Of a stretch of DNA of 64,000 nt, positions 25,485-35,339 are shown in pieces. The notes below the pieces were generated by a model. It saw nothing but the letters and a program-made list of their open reading frames with translations, was not told where the DNA came from and did no database searches. The position numbers and the translations under genes were made by a program. Within the stretch, counting starts at the first letter, position 1. Each line of letters starts with the position of its first letter. Source of the DNA: Haliea sp. (GTDB lineage Bacteria; Pseudomonadota; Gammaproteobacteria; Pseudomonadales; Halieaceae); assembly GCA_024642245.1 (NCBI GenBank), contig JAHEBM010000002.1, forward strand, positions 89,737 through 153,736, written 5' to 3'.

Positions 25485-26370
25485 ACCCAGGCGCTGTGGC
25501 TATGTCGCGATCGTCGGGCGACCCAATGTAGGGAAATCCACTCTCCTGAATCACCTGCTGGGCCAGAAAATCAGCATTACTTCGCGCAAGCCCCAAACCA
25601 CCCGGCACAGGGTGCTCGGCATCAAGACCGAAGCCAATCACCAGATCATCTTTGTCGACACACCCGGGCTGCACAAGGATGCGGAAAAGGCGATCAATCG
25701 TTACATGAACCGGGCTGCCAGCGCCGCTATCCGCGATGTTGACCTTGTGGTGTTCGTTGTCGACCGCACCGCCTGGACAGAAGAGGACGGCATGGTGCTG
25801 GAGCAGATTCGCCAGGGCGGGCTGCCCTGCCTGCTGGTGGTGAACAAGGTTGACCTGCTGGAGGACAAGCGCGCGCTGCTGCCACATCTCGAAGCGCTCG
25901 CGCAAAAAGCGAACTTCGCCGCGATCCTCCCCGTGTCGGCCCTTCGCCGGCACAATGTGGAAGAACTCGAGGGGGAGATCCTGAAGCTGCTCCCCGAGTC
26001 TGACCACTTTTTCCCGGAAGACCAGATCACCGACCGCAGCCAGCGCTTCCTGGCGGCGGAGATCGTGCGGGAGAAGATCATGCGGCAGCTGGGCGAGGAG
26101 ATTCCCTACGCCATTACCGTGGAAATCGAGGAGTTTGCATTGGATGGGGCGGTCCTGCATATTTCCGCCCTGATTTTTGTGGAGCGCAAAGGGCAAAAAA
26201 TCATCCTGGTCGGTGAAGGCGGTGCCCGCCTGCGCTCTATTGGCAGCGAGGCCCGCAAGGATATGGAGCAGTTATTTGACAGCAAAGTCATGCTGCGCCT
26301 GTGGGTGAAAGTGAAATCGGGCTGGTCTGATGACGAACGCGCCCTGCGCAGCCTGGGCTATGACGACTAG
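25474..26370 (+). CDS. era: GTPase Era
   Basis: GTPase that binds 16S rRNA and aids 30S ribosome maturation. The 298-residue protein has G1 GRPNVGKST (about residue 15), switch residues [10 protein letters not shown]3 DTPGLH, G4 NKVDLL and G5 SALR, then the C-terminal KH domain with [19 protein letters not shown] and [19 protein letters not shown]. The ATG at 25474 overlaps the rnc end by 11 bases. recO follows after 12 bases. Confidence 0.98.
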   Translation: MATEPRRCGYVAIVGRPNVGKSTLLNHLLGQKISITSRKPQTTRHRVLGIKTEANHQIIFVDTPGLHKDAEKAINRYMNRAASAAIRDVDLVVFVVDRTAWTEEDGMVLEQIRQGGLPCLLVVNKVDLLEDKRALLPHLEALAQKANFAAILPVSALRRHNVEELEGEILKLLPESDHFFPEDQITDRSQRFLAAEIVREKIMRQLGEEIPYAITVEIEEFALDGAVLHISALIFVERKGQKIILVGEGGARLRSIGSEARKDMEQLFDSKVMLRLWVKVKSGWSDDERALRSLGYDD

Positions 26371-26382
26371 CCGCTGGCGGCT

Positions 26383-27138
26383 GTGAGCATTATGCGAGCC
26401 GCGCTGCAGCCCAGCTATATCCTCCACAGCCGCCCCTACCGGGACAGCAGTATGCTGCTGGAGGTGCTCACCGCTGAACAGGGTCGCATCAGCCTGGTCG
26501 CCCGGGGTGCAAGGCGCAGGGCACGCGGCGGTAGCGCCGGTGCGCTGCTGCAACCGTTTATTCCATTGCTGCTGGGCTTCAGCGGCCGTACCGACCTGAA
26601 AAACCTGACCGCCACCGAGGTGGCCGGGCGACCGCTGATGCTGCGTGGTGAGCGGATGTTCAGCGGCCTGTACCTGAATGAGCTGCTGGTCAGGCTCCTG
26701 CATCGCTACGACCCGCATCCGCAACTTTTTGCAGCTTATGCATCCACCCTGGATGCCCTGGCCGCAACGGGAGAGATCGACGATATCCTGCGCCGTTTCG
26801 AGTTCGCCCTGCTGGCGGAGCTCGGCTACGGTTTCGACCTCGACCTGGATGGGCACTCTGGGGAGGCCGTGCTGCCGCAGTCGTGGTATCACTACCATCC
26901 GGATTACGGGTTGGTGGCGCGGGGACCGGTGGCGGACCCCGCCAGGCCCGCGTTCAAGGGCGCGGATTTACTCGCCATAGCCGCTGACGATTTCAGTGGG
27001 GACGCACGTACCACAGCCAAGCGCCTGCTGCGCCTGGTACTTGCGATACAGCTCGGGGACGCGCCCCTGCGCAGCAGGGACCTGTTCCGGGCACATAACC
27101 GACGGGCGCTGGCAGAAGCAGGAGAACAGCAGCAGTGA
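26383..27138 (+). CDS. recO: DNA repair protein RecO
   Basis: Recombination mediator that loads RecA in the RecFOR pathway. The 251-residue protein starts with ALQPSYILHSRPYRDSSMLL, an OB-fold opening typical of RecO, followed by LVARGARRRARGGSAGALLQ and LLLGFSGRTDLKNLTATEV. The C-terminal helical domain includes LNELLVRLLHRYDPHPQLF and FEFALLAELGYGFDLD. The start may be GTG 26383 or ATG 26392. It overlaps acpS by four bases; pdxJ, usually present between them in gammaproteobacteria, is absent. Confidence 0.95.
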   Translation: MSIMRAALQPSYILHSRPYRDSSMLLEVLTAEQGRISLVARGARRRARGGSAGALLQPFIPLLLGFSGRTDLKNLTATEVAGRPLMLRGERMFSGLYLNELLVRLLHRYDPHPQLFAAYASTLDALAATGEIDDILRRFEFALLAELGYGFDLDLDGHSGEAVLPQSWYHYHPDYGLVARGPVADPARPAFKGADLLAIAADDFSGDARTTAKRLLRLVLAIQLGDAPLRSRDLFRAHNRRALAEAGEQQQ

Positions 27139-27509
27139 TTGCCATTGGCACCGATATTCTCAGGATCAGCCGGGTCGAGGACGTGGTGGCACGCCTGGGT
27201 GATCGCTTTGTCGCCCGTATCCTTACCCCGGTGGAGCAGGACGAGTATCGCGCAAGCCAGCAGCCCAACCGCCTGCTGGCGAAGCGCTTTGCGGCCAAGG
27301 AGGCGATTGCCAAGGCCCTGGGCACCGGTATCGGTCGCGGCGTGAGTTGGCAGGACATTGTCATCGGGCACGATGCTTTCGGGGCACCCCAGGTCATTCT
27401 CAGCGGCGGTGCCCTGCGGGTGGCCACGGACCGCGGTAGCGCCCGGGTCGAGCTGAGCCTGGCAGATGAGGCCGAATATGTTGTGGCCTTCGCGGTTCTT
27501 GCACGGTAA
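27135..27509 (+). CDS. acpS: Holo-[acyl-carrier-protein] synthase
   Basis: Transfers 4'-phosphopantetheine from CoA to acyl carrier protein. The 124 residues show IGTDILRISRVEDV with metal ligand Asp7 and RFAAKEAIAKALGTGIG with Glu56, the two AcpS signatures. The start is GTG 27135, overlapping the recO stop as GTGA, so translation is coupled. Length matches the short AcpS type rather than Sfp. It closes the long rpoE-to-acpS run of same-strand genes. Confidence 0.97.
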   Translation: MIAIGTDILRISRVEDVVARLGDRFVARILTPVEQDEYRASQQPNRLLAKRFAAKEAIAKALGTGIGRGVSWQDIVIGHDAFGAPQVILSGGALRVATDRGSARVELSLADEAEYVVAFAVLAR

Positions 27510-27556
27510 TGCGCGGCCCCGTGACCTCGCCCCTCCCGGCCACCGGCCAAGTTCGC

Positions 27557-27562
27557 TATACT
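27557..27562 (+). promoter_or_regulatory. Possible -10 element for cysM
   Basis: TATACT lies 28 bases before the cysM ATG in the 81-base gap after acpS. No matching -35 box was found at 16-18 bases, so this is tentative. Confidence 0.3.
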
Positions 27563-27590
27563 GACGCCCCGATTGTGCGGTAACCCGGAT

Positions 27591-28484
27591 ATGCCTCAAT
27601 ACCCAAGCATTGAAGCCTGTATTGGCAACACGCCACTGGTGCGCCTGCAGCGCCTGCCCGGAACAACCAGCAACCTGGTACTGGCCAAGCTCGAAGGCAC
27701 CAACCCCGCGGGGTCAGTCAAGGACAGGCCCGCCCTGAGCATGATTGCCCAGGCCGAGGCACGTGGGGAGATCAGCCCCGGCGATACCCTGATAGAGGCT
27801 ACCAGCGGCAATACGGGTATTGCCCTGGCGATGGCGGCGGCGATTCGCGGTTACCGACTGGTACTGATAATGCCGTCCCACATGAGTGATGAACGCAAGC
27901 TCGCGATGTCCGCCTACGGCGCAGAGCTGGTAGAGGTCACCCAGGCGCAGGGGATGGAAGGCGCCAGGGATCTTGCGCTGGCGATGCAGGCCAGGGGTGA
28001 GGGCAGGGTACTGGACCAGTTCGCCAACCCGGACAATCCCCGCGCCCACCTGACGGGCACCGGACCGGAAATCTGGCAGCAAACCGGTGGCACCGTCACG
28101 CATTTCGTCAGCTCGATGGGGACCACCGGCACCATCATGGGTTGCTCGGCTTACCTCAAGCAGCAGAATCCGGAAATAGAGATCATCGGGCTGCAGCCGC
28201 TGGAGGGATCGAGTATTCCGGGGATCCGGCGCTGGCCCGCGGCCTACCTGCCAAAGATTTACGATGCGGCCCGGGTGGACAGAGTGATCGATATATCCCA
28301 GCAGGAATCGGAGGAGACCATGCGTGAGCTGGCCCGGCGAGAGGGCATTTTTTGCGGTGTATCCTCCGGCGGCGCCATTGCCGCTGCCCTGCGGCTCTCG
28401 TTGGAGCTGGAAAACGCCGTCATAGTAGCGATCATCTGCGACCGCGGCGATCGCTACCTGTCCACTGGCGTGTTCGCCGATTGA
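27591..28484 (+). CDS. cysM: Cysteine synthase B (O-acetylserine sulfhydrylase)
   Basis: PLP enzyme that makes cysteine from O-acetylserine and sulfide or thiosulfate. The 297 residues include IGNTPLVRLQRLPG near the N-terminus, the PLP lysine K44 in PAGSVKDRPALSM, and TSGNTGIALAMAAA for phosphate/substrate binding. The sequence resembles CysM more than CysK (GTTGTIMGCSAYLKQQNPE). ATG 27591 gives the family N-terminus; a frame from 27573 is possible. relA follows after 15 bases; in many relatives rlmD lies between them. Confidence 0.95.
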   Translation: MPQYPSIEACIGNTPLVRLQRLPGTTSNLVLAKLEGTNPAGSVKDRPALSMIAQAEARGEISPGDTLIEATSGNTGIALAMAAAIRGYRLVLIMPSHMSDERKLAMSAYGAELVEVTQAQGMEGARDLALAMQARGEGRVLDQFANPDNPRAHLTGTGPEIWQQTGGTVTHFVSSMGTTGTIMGCSAYLKQQNPEIEIIGLQPLEGSSIPGIRRWPAAYLPKIYDAARVDRVIDISQQESEETMRELARREGIFCGVSSGGAIAAALRLSLELENAVIVAIICDRGDRYLSTGVFAD

Positions 28485-28499
28485 TGGTGCCGTAGTTCC

Positions 28500-30725
28500 G
28501 TGGTCCAGGTACGCGATCAGTCCCACCTTGATTCCTCCGGGGACATCGATCTGCAGCAGTGGTTGCGCAAGCTGTCCACCGCTCACAGTGACCTCGAGTC
28601 CAGTCGCCTGCTCGCCGCGTGCCAGATGGCGCAGGATGCCCTGCAGGCCCCGGGTGTCGATAGTGGCGACTGGTCGCTGGATCCCAACTGCTTTATCGCC
28701 GGCCTGGATATTGCGCTGATTCTCGCGGAACTGCAGGTGGGGTCAGATTGCCTGCTCGCCGGAATCCTCTACCGGGCCGTGCGGGAGCAGCGGGTATCAC
28801 CGCAGCGGGTAGAGGAAACCTTCGGTGCAGGTGTCGCCGGCCTGATCGACGGGGTCAGCCGGATGGCCGCCATCGGCGAATTGCGCGGTAACAGCAATCG
28901 ACCGGTACTGGGGCAGGCGCAGGACCAGAAAAACAATATTCGCAAGATGCTGATCGCCCTGGTGGATGATGTCAGGGTCGCCCTGATCAAGCTGGCCGAG
29001 CGCACCTGCGCAATTCGCGCGGTCAAGAACGATGAGCAGCGGCGCCTGCCGGTCGCCCGCGAAGTTTTCGATGTGTACGCGCCACTGGCGCACCGCCTCG
29101 GTATAGGACATCTGAAATGGGAACTCGAGGATCTTTCCTTCAGGTATATCTACGGGGACGCCTACCGTAAGATCGCCCGCCTGCTTGACGGCAAGCGGGT
29201 TGAGCGGGACCAGTTCATCGCACGAGTCAAGGATGAGCTCAACCGTGTGTTGCGCAATGCCGGGCTCGAGGTCGAGATCGACGGTCGTGCAAAGCATATT
29301 TACAGCATATGGCGGAAAATGCAGCGCAAGGGCATCGGGTTCTCCCAGGTCTACGATATTCGCGCCGTACGCATCCTGGTGCCCGCGATACAGGACTGCT
29401 ATGCCACCCTCGGCCTGGTGCATGGTCTGTGGCATAACATTCCCAATGAGTTCGATGATTACATAGCCAATCCCAAGGAAAATGGCTATCGCTCGCTACA
29501 CACGGCGGTGGTAGGGCCGGAGGGCAAGGTTCTCGAGATACAGATTCGCACCCGCCAGATGCACGAGGAGGCCGAGCTGGGCGTCTGTGCCCACTGGCGT
29601 TACAAGGGTACCGACGCGAGCAACAGGAACACCGACACCTACGAGGAAAAAATCGCCTGGCTGCGACAGGTGCTGGACTGGCACGAGGAGACCGGCGATG
29701 CGGAGGACGTAGCGGAGCAGTTCAGTTTCCAGTCCGCCCAGGACCGGGTCTACGTGTTCACTCCACAAGGTGACGTGGTCAACCTTGCAGACGGCGCAAC
29801 GCCGCTGGATTTTGCCTATCACGTGCATACTGAAATCGGGCACCGATGCCGCGGAGCCAAGGTCAACGGCTCGATCGTGCCGCTGACCTACACCCTGAAA
29901 ATGGGCGAGCGGGTGGAGATACTGACCAGCAAGGACGGCCTGCCAAAAAGGGACTGGTTACAACCGGGCCTGGGCTACCTGAAAACGTCCCGGGCCCGGG
30001 CCAAGGTGCAGCACTGGTTCAAAGCCCAGGCAAGGGAGGAGAACATCTACGCCGGGCGCCACCTGCTGGAGCGGGAATTCAAGCGACTAGCGCTCACCAG
30101 CGTCGATTACCTGCGGGTAGCGCGCAAGATGCAGCAGGGTAGCGTGGAGGACATGTATGCCGCGGTGGGATCCGGGGACCTGGGTTCAGCCCAGGTTTTA
30201 AATGCGGCACAAGGGCTGGTGGAAAACCGCGGCCCGCAGCTCAAGCTGGCCCGCCCCGGGGGCGGGCTGTATCGCGGCCAGGTACAGGTGCGCGGCGTGG
30301 GCAACCTGATGACCCATATGGCCGGGTGTTGCAAGCCGCTACCCGGAGACGCGATTACCGGGTTTATTACCCAGGGACGCGGGGTCAGTATCCATCGTGC
30401 CGATTGCGGCCGCCTGGTGCGCTTGTTGGAAACTGTCCCGGAACGCGTGATTGAAGTGGAATGGGGGCTCTCGCCCCAGGAGAATTATGAGGTCGATGTG
30501 GCGATCGAGGCCTATGACCGCCAGGGCCTCCTGCGGGATATCACCAGCCTGTTTGCCAATGCCCGCATCAACGTGCTTTCCATCAATACCCAGACCAACA
30601 TGAAGAGCAACACGGCGACCATGCGCCTGCGAGTGGAGGTGCCGAACCTGGGTTCACTCTCGAAGCTGTTGGAGCGCATCAATCGCCTGAAAAACGTGGT
30701 GTCAGCCACGCGCCTGTCGGAATAG
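28500..30725 (+). CDS. relA: GTP pyrophosphokinase RelA
   Basis: Ribosome-associated (p)ppGpp synthetase of the stringent response. The 741-residue protein has an N-terminal HD-like domain whose HD pair is lost (GILYRAVREQ in place of LLHDVIED), then the synthetase domain with DIRAVRILVPAIQDCYATLG and NEFDDYIANPKENGYRSLH. The EFDD acidic motif is the RelA type. A TGS domain (YVFTPQGDVVNLADGATPLD), a zinc-finger-like AGCCKPLPGDAI and an ACT domain at the C-terminus follow. These features mark a synthetase-only RelA, not bifunctional SpoT. The start is GTG 28500. mazG follows by eight bases. Confidence 0.97.
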   Translation: MVQVRDQSHLDSSGDIDLQQWLRKLSTAHSDLESSRLLAACQMAQDALQAPGVDSGDWSLDPNCFIAGLDIALILAELQVGSDCLLAGILYRAVREQRVSPQRVEETFGAGVAGLIDGVSRMAAIGELRGNSNRPVLGQAQDQKNNIRKMLIALVDDVRVALIKLAERTCAIRAVKNDEQRRLPVAREVFDVYAPLAHRLGIGHLKWELEDLSFRYIYGDAYRKIARLLDGKRVERDQFIARVKDELNRVLRNAGLEVEIDGRAKHIYSIWRKMQRKGIGFSQVYDIRAVRILVPAIQDCYATLGLVHGLWHNIPNEFDDYIANPKENGYRSLHTAVVGPEGKVLEIQIRTRQMHEEAELGVCAHWRYKGTDASNRNTDTYEEKIAWLRQVLDWHEETGDAEDVAEQFSFQSAQDRVYVFTPQGDVVNLADGATPLDFAYHVHTEIGHRCRGAKVNGSIVPLTYTLKMGERVEILTSKDGLPKRDWLQPGLGYLKTSRARAKVQHWFKAQAREENIYAGRHLLEREFKRLALTSVDYLRVARKMQQGSVEDMYAAVGSGDLGSAQVLNAAQGLVENRGPQLKLARPGGGLYRGQVQVRGVGNLMTHMAGCCKPLPGDAITGFITQGRGVSIHRADCGRLVRLLETVPERVIEVEWGLSPQENYEVDVAIEAYDRQGLLRDITSLFANARINVLSINTQTNMKSNTATMRLRVEVPNLGSLSKLLERINRLKNVVSATRLSE

Positions 30726-30733
30726 TTGGCGCG

Positions 30734-31555
30734 ATGAGCAGTCCAGGGTATCAGCTGGCTGACCTGTTGCGGGTCATGGCGCGCCTGCGGGACCCGGATA
30801 CGGGTTGTCCCTGGGATATCCGCCAGGACTTCCGCAGCATCGTTCCCTCCACGCTGGAGGAGTGCTATGAACTGGCCCAGGCTATCGAGCACGAGGATTT
30901 CGCGCATATCGCCGAGGAACTGGGGGACGTGTTATTCCAGGTGATTTTCTATGCCCAGCTGGGCCGTGAGAGAGACCTGTTTTCCTTCGAAACGATAGTC
31001 GACACACTGGTAAGCAAGCTGGTCAGGCGGCATCCCCATGTATTTGCCGACGGTGAGATCGAGGGTGTGGTAACAACCCGCAGCAGCGTGGAGTCAGTCA
31101 AGGCGAGTTGGGAATCCATCAAGCAAGAAGAACGCAGGGAAAAATTACAGGCAGGCGTGCTGGCAGACGTACCGGTGGCCCTGCCCGCGCTGCCAAGGGC
31201 ACAAAAACTGCAAAAGCGGGCCGCGCAGGTCAATTTTGACTGGCCTGGCGCCGCTGCGGTGTTATTGAAGCTGGAAGAAGAGATAGCAGAATTGCGCGCG
31301 GCGATTGGCGCTGCCAGCCAGGCGGGGATTGAGGAGGAAATGGGCGACATCCTGTTCACTTCGGTCAATCTTTGCCGCCACCTCGGGCTGGATGCGGAGG
31401 CAAGCTTGCGTCGTTCCAGCAGCAAGTTTGAGCAGCGTTTCCTCGCGATGGAGACGCAGGCGGCGGCCCTGGGAAAACCCTTGTCAGGGCTGTCCGAGCG
31501 GGAGTTGGATGAGCTTTGGGAGGCGGCGAAACAGGCCGGGAGGCGACCAAGGTAG
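30734..31555 (+). CDS. mazG: Nucleoside triphosphate pyrophosphohydrolase MazG
   Basis: Hydrolyses NTPs to NMP and pyrophosphate and in E. coli tempers ppGpp levels. The 273-residue two-domain protein has LRDPDTGCPWDIRQDFRS and LEECYELAQAIEHED at the N-terminus, with EELGDVLFQVIFYAQL carrying the metal-binding EExxE/ExxD pattern, and a second MazG domain near the C-terminus (EEEMGDILFTSVNLCRHLG). It starts eight bases after relA and is probably co-transcribed, which fits the known functional link. Confidence 0.96.
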   Translation: MSSPGYQLADLLRVMARLRDPDTGCPWDIRQDFRSIVPSTLEECYELAQAIEHEDFAHIAEELGDVLFQVIFYAQLGRERDLFSFETIVDTLVSKLVRRHPHVFADGEIEGVVTTRSSVESVKASWESIKQEERREKLQAGVLADVPVALPALPRAQKLQKRAAQVNFDWPGAAAVLLKLEEEIAELRAAIGAASQAGIEEEMGDILFTSVNLCRHLGLDAEASLRRSSSKFEQRFLAMETQAAALGKPLSGLSERELDELWEAAKQAGRRPR

Positions 31556-31711
31556 GGCTTGTACAAAACCCGGTCGCTGTGTATGGTTACGGCCCTTCAT
31601 ATAACGGCTTGGCGTTCTGGCCCTGTCTGGTTTTATCCCGAAAGGCGCCGATTCTGTCGATATTGCTCTGGCAGGCACTGATAGTGCGTACATTACTGAG
31701 GAATACCATAA

Positions 31712-32359
<648 letters not shown>

Positions 32360-32376
32360 GCAGTGGCACGATAAAG

Positions 32377-32401
32377 AGGGAGCATTCGCTCCCTTTTTTT
32401 T
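32377..32401 (+). terminator. Rho-independent terminator after adk
   Basis: GGGAGC, loop ATTC, GCTCCC, then eight T residues (32394-32401), with one further A-T pair at the base. A textbook intrinsic terminator 17 bases after the adk stop. Confidence 0.9.
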
Positions 32402-32425
32402 GCGTAAAAAGTCAGTAAAGTTCTG

Positions 32426-32454
32426 TTGTATGGTGATGTTTATGTTGGTATTTT
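32426..32454 (+). promoter_or_regulatory. Promoter for the histone-H1-like gene
   Basis: TTGTAT (32426-32431), a 17-base spacer and TATTTT (32449-32454) lie between the adk terminator and the next gene. The region is noticeably AT-rich compared with its surroundings, and a GACGTC sequence occurs twice just downstream. Confidence 0.5.
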
Positions 32455-32496
32455 CCAACGGACGTCAGACGTCATCAACCATTGGAGAGTAATGAA

Positions 32497-33084
32497 ATGG
32501 CTACAGCGAAGAAAAAAGCACCTGCAAAACGGGCTGCTGCAGCGCCTCGCAAGGCAGCAGCAAAGAAATCACCGGCCAAAAAAGCGGCCGCCGCGAAGAA
32601 AAAACCGGCCAAGGGAAATGCGTTTCGCAACGCGATAAATGACGCGCTTGGCCAGATGGACCAGTGGATGGACACCGCCAAGCTCAAGGCGAAGCAACTT
32701 GCTGCCGAAGAGAAGTTGATGCAGAAAAAGGCGGAACTTGCTGCCAAGGCCGAGATGGACAAGGTCAAGCACCTGGCGGACCAGGCTGAAAAGTGGATGC
32801 GTGCGCGCCTCAAGTCCGACAGCAAGAAGCTCAACGCGTTGGAGAAAAAGCTCTCCAAGCAGTTGCGCGACACCGAGAAGAAACTCATATCCCAGGCCAA
32901 GGCGGCTGAGAAAAAAGCAAACAAGGCCGGCAAGGACCTGAAGAAAAAAATCCAGGGCACCGCAAAGAAAGCGCCGGCAAAAGCCAAGGCGGCGGCACCG
33001 AAGAAAAAGGCCGTAGCCAAGAAGAAACCCGCCGCCAGGAAGAAGGCCGCTCCGAGAAAAGCCAAGGCTCGCGCCAGCAAGTAA
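32497..33084 (+). CDS. Histone H1-like lysine/alanine-rich protein
   Basis: A 195-residue, extremely basic protein with three parts: a Lys/Ala/Pro-rich N-tail (residues 1-45, repeats such as AAKKSPAKKAAAAKKKPAK), a charged helical or coiled-coil middle (about 46-150, AEEKLMQKKAELAAKAEMDK), and a second Lys/Ala/Pro-rich tail. The tails resemble eukaryotic H1 and AlgP/HctB-like bacterial proteins, which bind DNA. ATG 32497 has GGAGAG nine bases upstream. It has its own promoter and is closed off by terminators on both sides, so it is a single-gene unit. Nucleoid binding is inferred from composition; a structural or RNA-binding role is possible. Confidence 0.8.
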   Translation: MATAKKKAPAKRAAAAPRKAAAKKSPAKKAAAAKKKPAKGNAFRNAINDALGQMDQWMDTAKLKAKQLAAEEKLMQKKAELAAKAEMDKVKHLADQAEKWMRARLKSDSKKLNALEKKLSKQLRDTEKKLISQAKAAEKKANKAGKDLKKKIQGTAKKAPAKAKAAAPKKKAVAKKKPAARKKAAPRKAKARASK

Positions 33085-33106
33085 GCGCAGTCCATAGGCT
33101 ATAGAG

Positions 33107-33139
33107 AACCCGTCGGGATTTATCCCGGCGGGTTTTTTT
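33107..33139 (+). terminator. Rho-independent terminator after the H1-like gene
   Basis: AACCCGTCGGG, a six-base loop, CCCGGCGGGTT and a run of seven T residues. The stem has one G-T pair. It ends six bases before the convergent mobA stop, separating the two genes. Confidence 0.9.
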
Positions 33140-33145
33140 ATAGTT

Positions 33146-33739
33146 TCAAAGCAGGCCTGGGTCGTGCCCGCTTTCGCGTGAGGCAAATTCGTTATAGTTG
33201 GCGAAAGCGGCCGCCTGGTCCGAGAAATCAACGGCCTCACACTCGTGCTGTGCATACCAGTGCCGCACAGCGCGGTTCCCGCCCTCGAGGTAGCCGGACA
33301 GCGACGGTAAAATACTGCGGCGCAGCGCAGCGCACAAATACTGCGCGCGTTCTCCGTCATGGGCATAGCTGATAGCCTTGCCGGAGCAGTCAAGCGCATT
33401 GACCAGGCGCGAGACGAGGTCGCCGGGAAGTAGTGGCATGTCGCAGGGCGCGACGACGAGGAACCCGGTCGATATATGCATGGCAGCCGCCTCCAGGCCC
33501 GCCAGTGGCCCCTGGTAGTCCTCGCGGGTGTCTTTCACGATGGCGTCTGCGAGTCCGGCATAGAATCGGCTGTTGCGGTTGCAACTGACAAGCAGCGGGC
33601 CAAGCTGTGGGCGCAGTCTGGCAATGACCTGCGCTGCCAATGGCTGGCCGCGCCACTCAAGCAGGCCCTTGTCCTGTCCTCCCACTCTCCGGCCGGCGCC
33701 TCCGGCGAGGATGAGTCCTGTGATGTTATCTTTTGCCAA
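33146..33739 (-). CDS. mobA: Molybdenum cofactor guanylyltransferase
   Basis: Links GMP to molybdopterin to form the MGD cofactor of DMSO-reductase-family enzymes. The 197 residues begin ITGLILAGGAGRRVGGQDKG, the nucleotide-binding loop of MobA, and continue with QPLAAQVIARLRPQ, YQGPLAGLEAAA and VVAPCDMPLLPGDL, where Asp binds Mg-GTP. Length is normal. It is divergent from tsaB and not beside other molybdenum-cofactor genes in the window. Its presence implies at least one MGD-dependent enzyme elsewhere in the genome. Confidence 0.94.
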   Translation of the reverse strand: MAKDNITGLILAGGAGRRVGGQDKGLLEWRGQPLAAQVIARLRPQLGPLLVSCNRNSRFYAGLADAIVKDTREDYQGPLAGLEAAAMHISTGFLVVAPCDMPLLPGDLVSRLVNALDCSGKAISYAHDGERAQYLCAALRRSILPSLSGYLEGGNRAVRHWYAQHECEAVDFSDQAAAFANYNEFASRESGHDPGLL

Positions 33740-33800
33740 TAGTGCTTACCGGTCGTTCCCTGTGGGATAATTGCATCTTATCACTTCACCGGAGTCACTG

Positions 33801-34511
33801 ATGACCGGAATACTGGCAATCGACACCGCCACTGAAAGCTGTTCGGTGGCGCTGTGTGTCGATGGCGAATACCGCGAGGAGTTCGAGGTGGTCCCCCGCG
33901 AACACAGCCAGCGCCTGTTCGGCATGTTGCAGGCCCTGCTTCCCGATGGCCGCCTGCGTGATCACGGGATCGATGCTATTGCCTACAGTTGCGGACCGGG
34001 GTCGTTTACCGGGCTGCGAATTTGTGCCAGCGCGGTGCAGGGGCTGGCCTATACCAGCGGTCTTCCTGCTATTGCCGTATCAACGCTGGCGCTCCAGGCC
34101 CAGACAGCCCTGCGACTGGGGCATGTGCATGCCGATGCGGTGGTCTTGAGCATGATCGACGCTCGTATCAACGAGGTCTACTACGGGGTCTACCGGTTTG
34201 CCGGGGGATTGGCCGAGCTTCACCAGGGGCCGGTTGCGTGTGCTCCGTCGCAGGTGAAGGTCGACCCCGCATTGGGCCCGCTACACGCTGTTGGCAGCGG
34301 TTGTCGTTTTGCGCAGGACCTGCCCGGGGCTGTGTCCTCCCGCCTGGCCGGCACGTTTGCCGATTTGTTGCCTGCCGCGCAAGACCTCATACCGCTCGCA
34401 CTGGACAGGCTGGCTCGCGGCGAGGTGCAACAGCCGCAACAGGTACAGCCCGTCTATGTGCGGGACGAAATCAGCTGGAAAAAATTGGCAGAGCAGGGCA
34501 GACCTTCATGA
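33801..34511 (+). CDS. tsaB: tRNA threonylcarbamoyladenosine modification protein TsaB
   Basis: Partner of TsaD and TsaE in making t6A at position 37 of ANN-decoding tRNAs. The 236-residue protein starts ILAIDTATESCSVALCVDG and has CGPGSFTGLRICASAVQGL, the conserved ASKHA-fold motif of TsaB. Start ATG 33801 fits the family; an upstream frame to 33771 is unsupported. The stop overlaps the uppP ATG as ATGA. It lacks the metal-binding residues of TsaD, as expected. Confidence 0.96.
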   Translation: MTGILAIDTATESCSVALCVDGEYREEFEVVPREHSQRLFGMLQALLPDGRLRDHGIDAIAYSCGPGSFTGLRICASAVQGLAYTSGLPAIAVSTLALQAQTALRLGHVHADAVVLSMIDARINEVYYGVYRFAGGLAELHQGPVACAPSQVKVDPALGPLHAVGSGCRFAQDLPGAVSSRLAGTFADLLPAAQDLIPLALDRLARGEVQQPQQVQPVYVRDEISWKKLAEQGRPS

Positions 34512-35311
34512 TAGAGACATACCAGGCGATTCTATTGGCGATCTTGCAGGGCTTCACCGAATTCCTGCCCATATCCAGTTCTGCACACCTGGTGATTCCC
34601 TCACTGGTGCTGGGCTGGCCCGATCAGGGTCTGGCGTTTGACGTGGCGGTGCATGTCGGGACGCTGTCAGCCGTAATCTTCTACTACCGTGCCGACCTGG
34701 CGAGGATGGCAGGCAGCTGGCTCAGGTCGCTTGCGGGTGGACCTGCCAGCGAGGACAGCCTGCTGGTATGGTATCTCGCGCTGGCCACCCTGCCGGTTAT
34801 AGCTGTCGGTTTCCTGGCTGGAGACTATATCGAATCCGGGCTGCGTAACCTGCCGGTCATTGCCACGACCACCTTGCTGTTCGGCCTTTTGCTTGGGGTT
34901 GCAGACAGGCGCGCGGTAAAGGTCCCTGGCAGCAAGCCCATCACGCTGGCGATGGCGTTACTGGTCGGCCTTGCGCAGGCCGTGGCGCCCATACCCGGGG
35001 TCTCGCGTTCGGGTATTACCATAAGCGCTGCGCTTTTGCTGGGCATGAACCGGCAGGCGGCGGCCCGCTTCTCCTTTTTGCTGTCCATTCCCGTCATCGC
35101 CGGTGCAGGTACGCTTAAAACCTGGGAGCTGTTGAGTTCCGGTGTATTTGTGGACTGGCTGCTGCTGGGCCTGGGAGCGCTTGTGTCAGGCATTACCGCC
35201 TACCTCTGTATTGCGCTGTTCCTGCGCCTGCTGGACAGGATGGGGCTCATGCCCTTTGTCTACTACCGCGTGTTGCTGGCCCTGGCGTTATACGCGCTGT
35301 GGCTGGCCTGA
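34508..35311 (+). CDS. uppP: Undecaprenyl-diphosphatase UppP (BacA)
   Basis: Inner-membrane phosphatase that recycles undecaprenyl pyrophosphate to the carrier lipid used in peptidoglycan and polysaccharide synthesis; overproduction gives bacitracin resistance. The 267 residues have many membrane helices and both family motifs: [18 protein letters not shown] (residues 10-27) with the catalytic Glu, and [20 protein letters not shown] near residue 165 with the catalytic Arg and Ser. ATG 34508 overlaps the tsaB stop by four bases; a longer open frame upstream overlaps tsaB and is rejected. Confidence 0.97.
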   Translation: MIETYQAILLAILQGFTEFLPISSSAHLVIPSLVLGWPDQGLAFDVAVHVGTLSAVIFYYRADLARMAGSWLRSLAGGPASEDSLLVWYLALATLPVIAVGFLAGDYIESGLRNLPVIATTTLLFGLLLGVADRRAVKVPGSKPITLAMALLVGLAQAVAPIPGVSRSGITISAALLLGMNRQAAARFSFLLSIPVIAGAGTLKTWELLSSGVFVDWLLLGLGALVSGITAYLCIALFLRLLDRMGLMPFVYYRVLLALALYALWLA

Positions 35312-35339
35312 ACCTGGATCACCCAATAATGGAATCACT

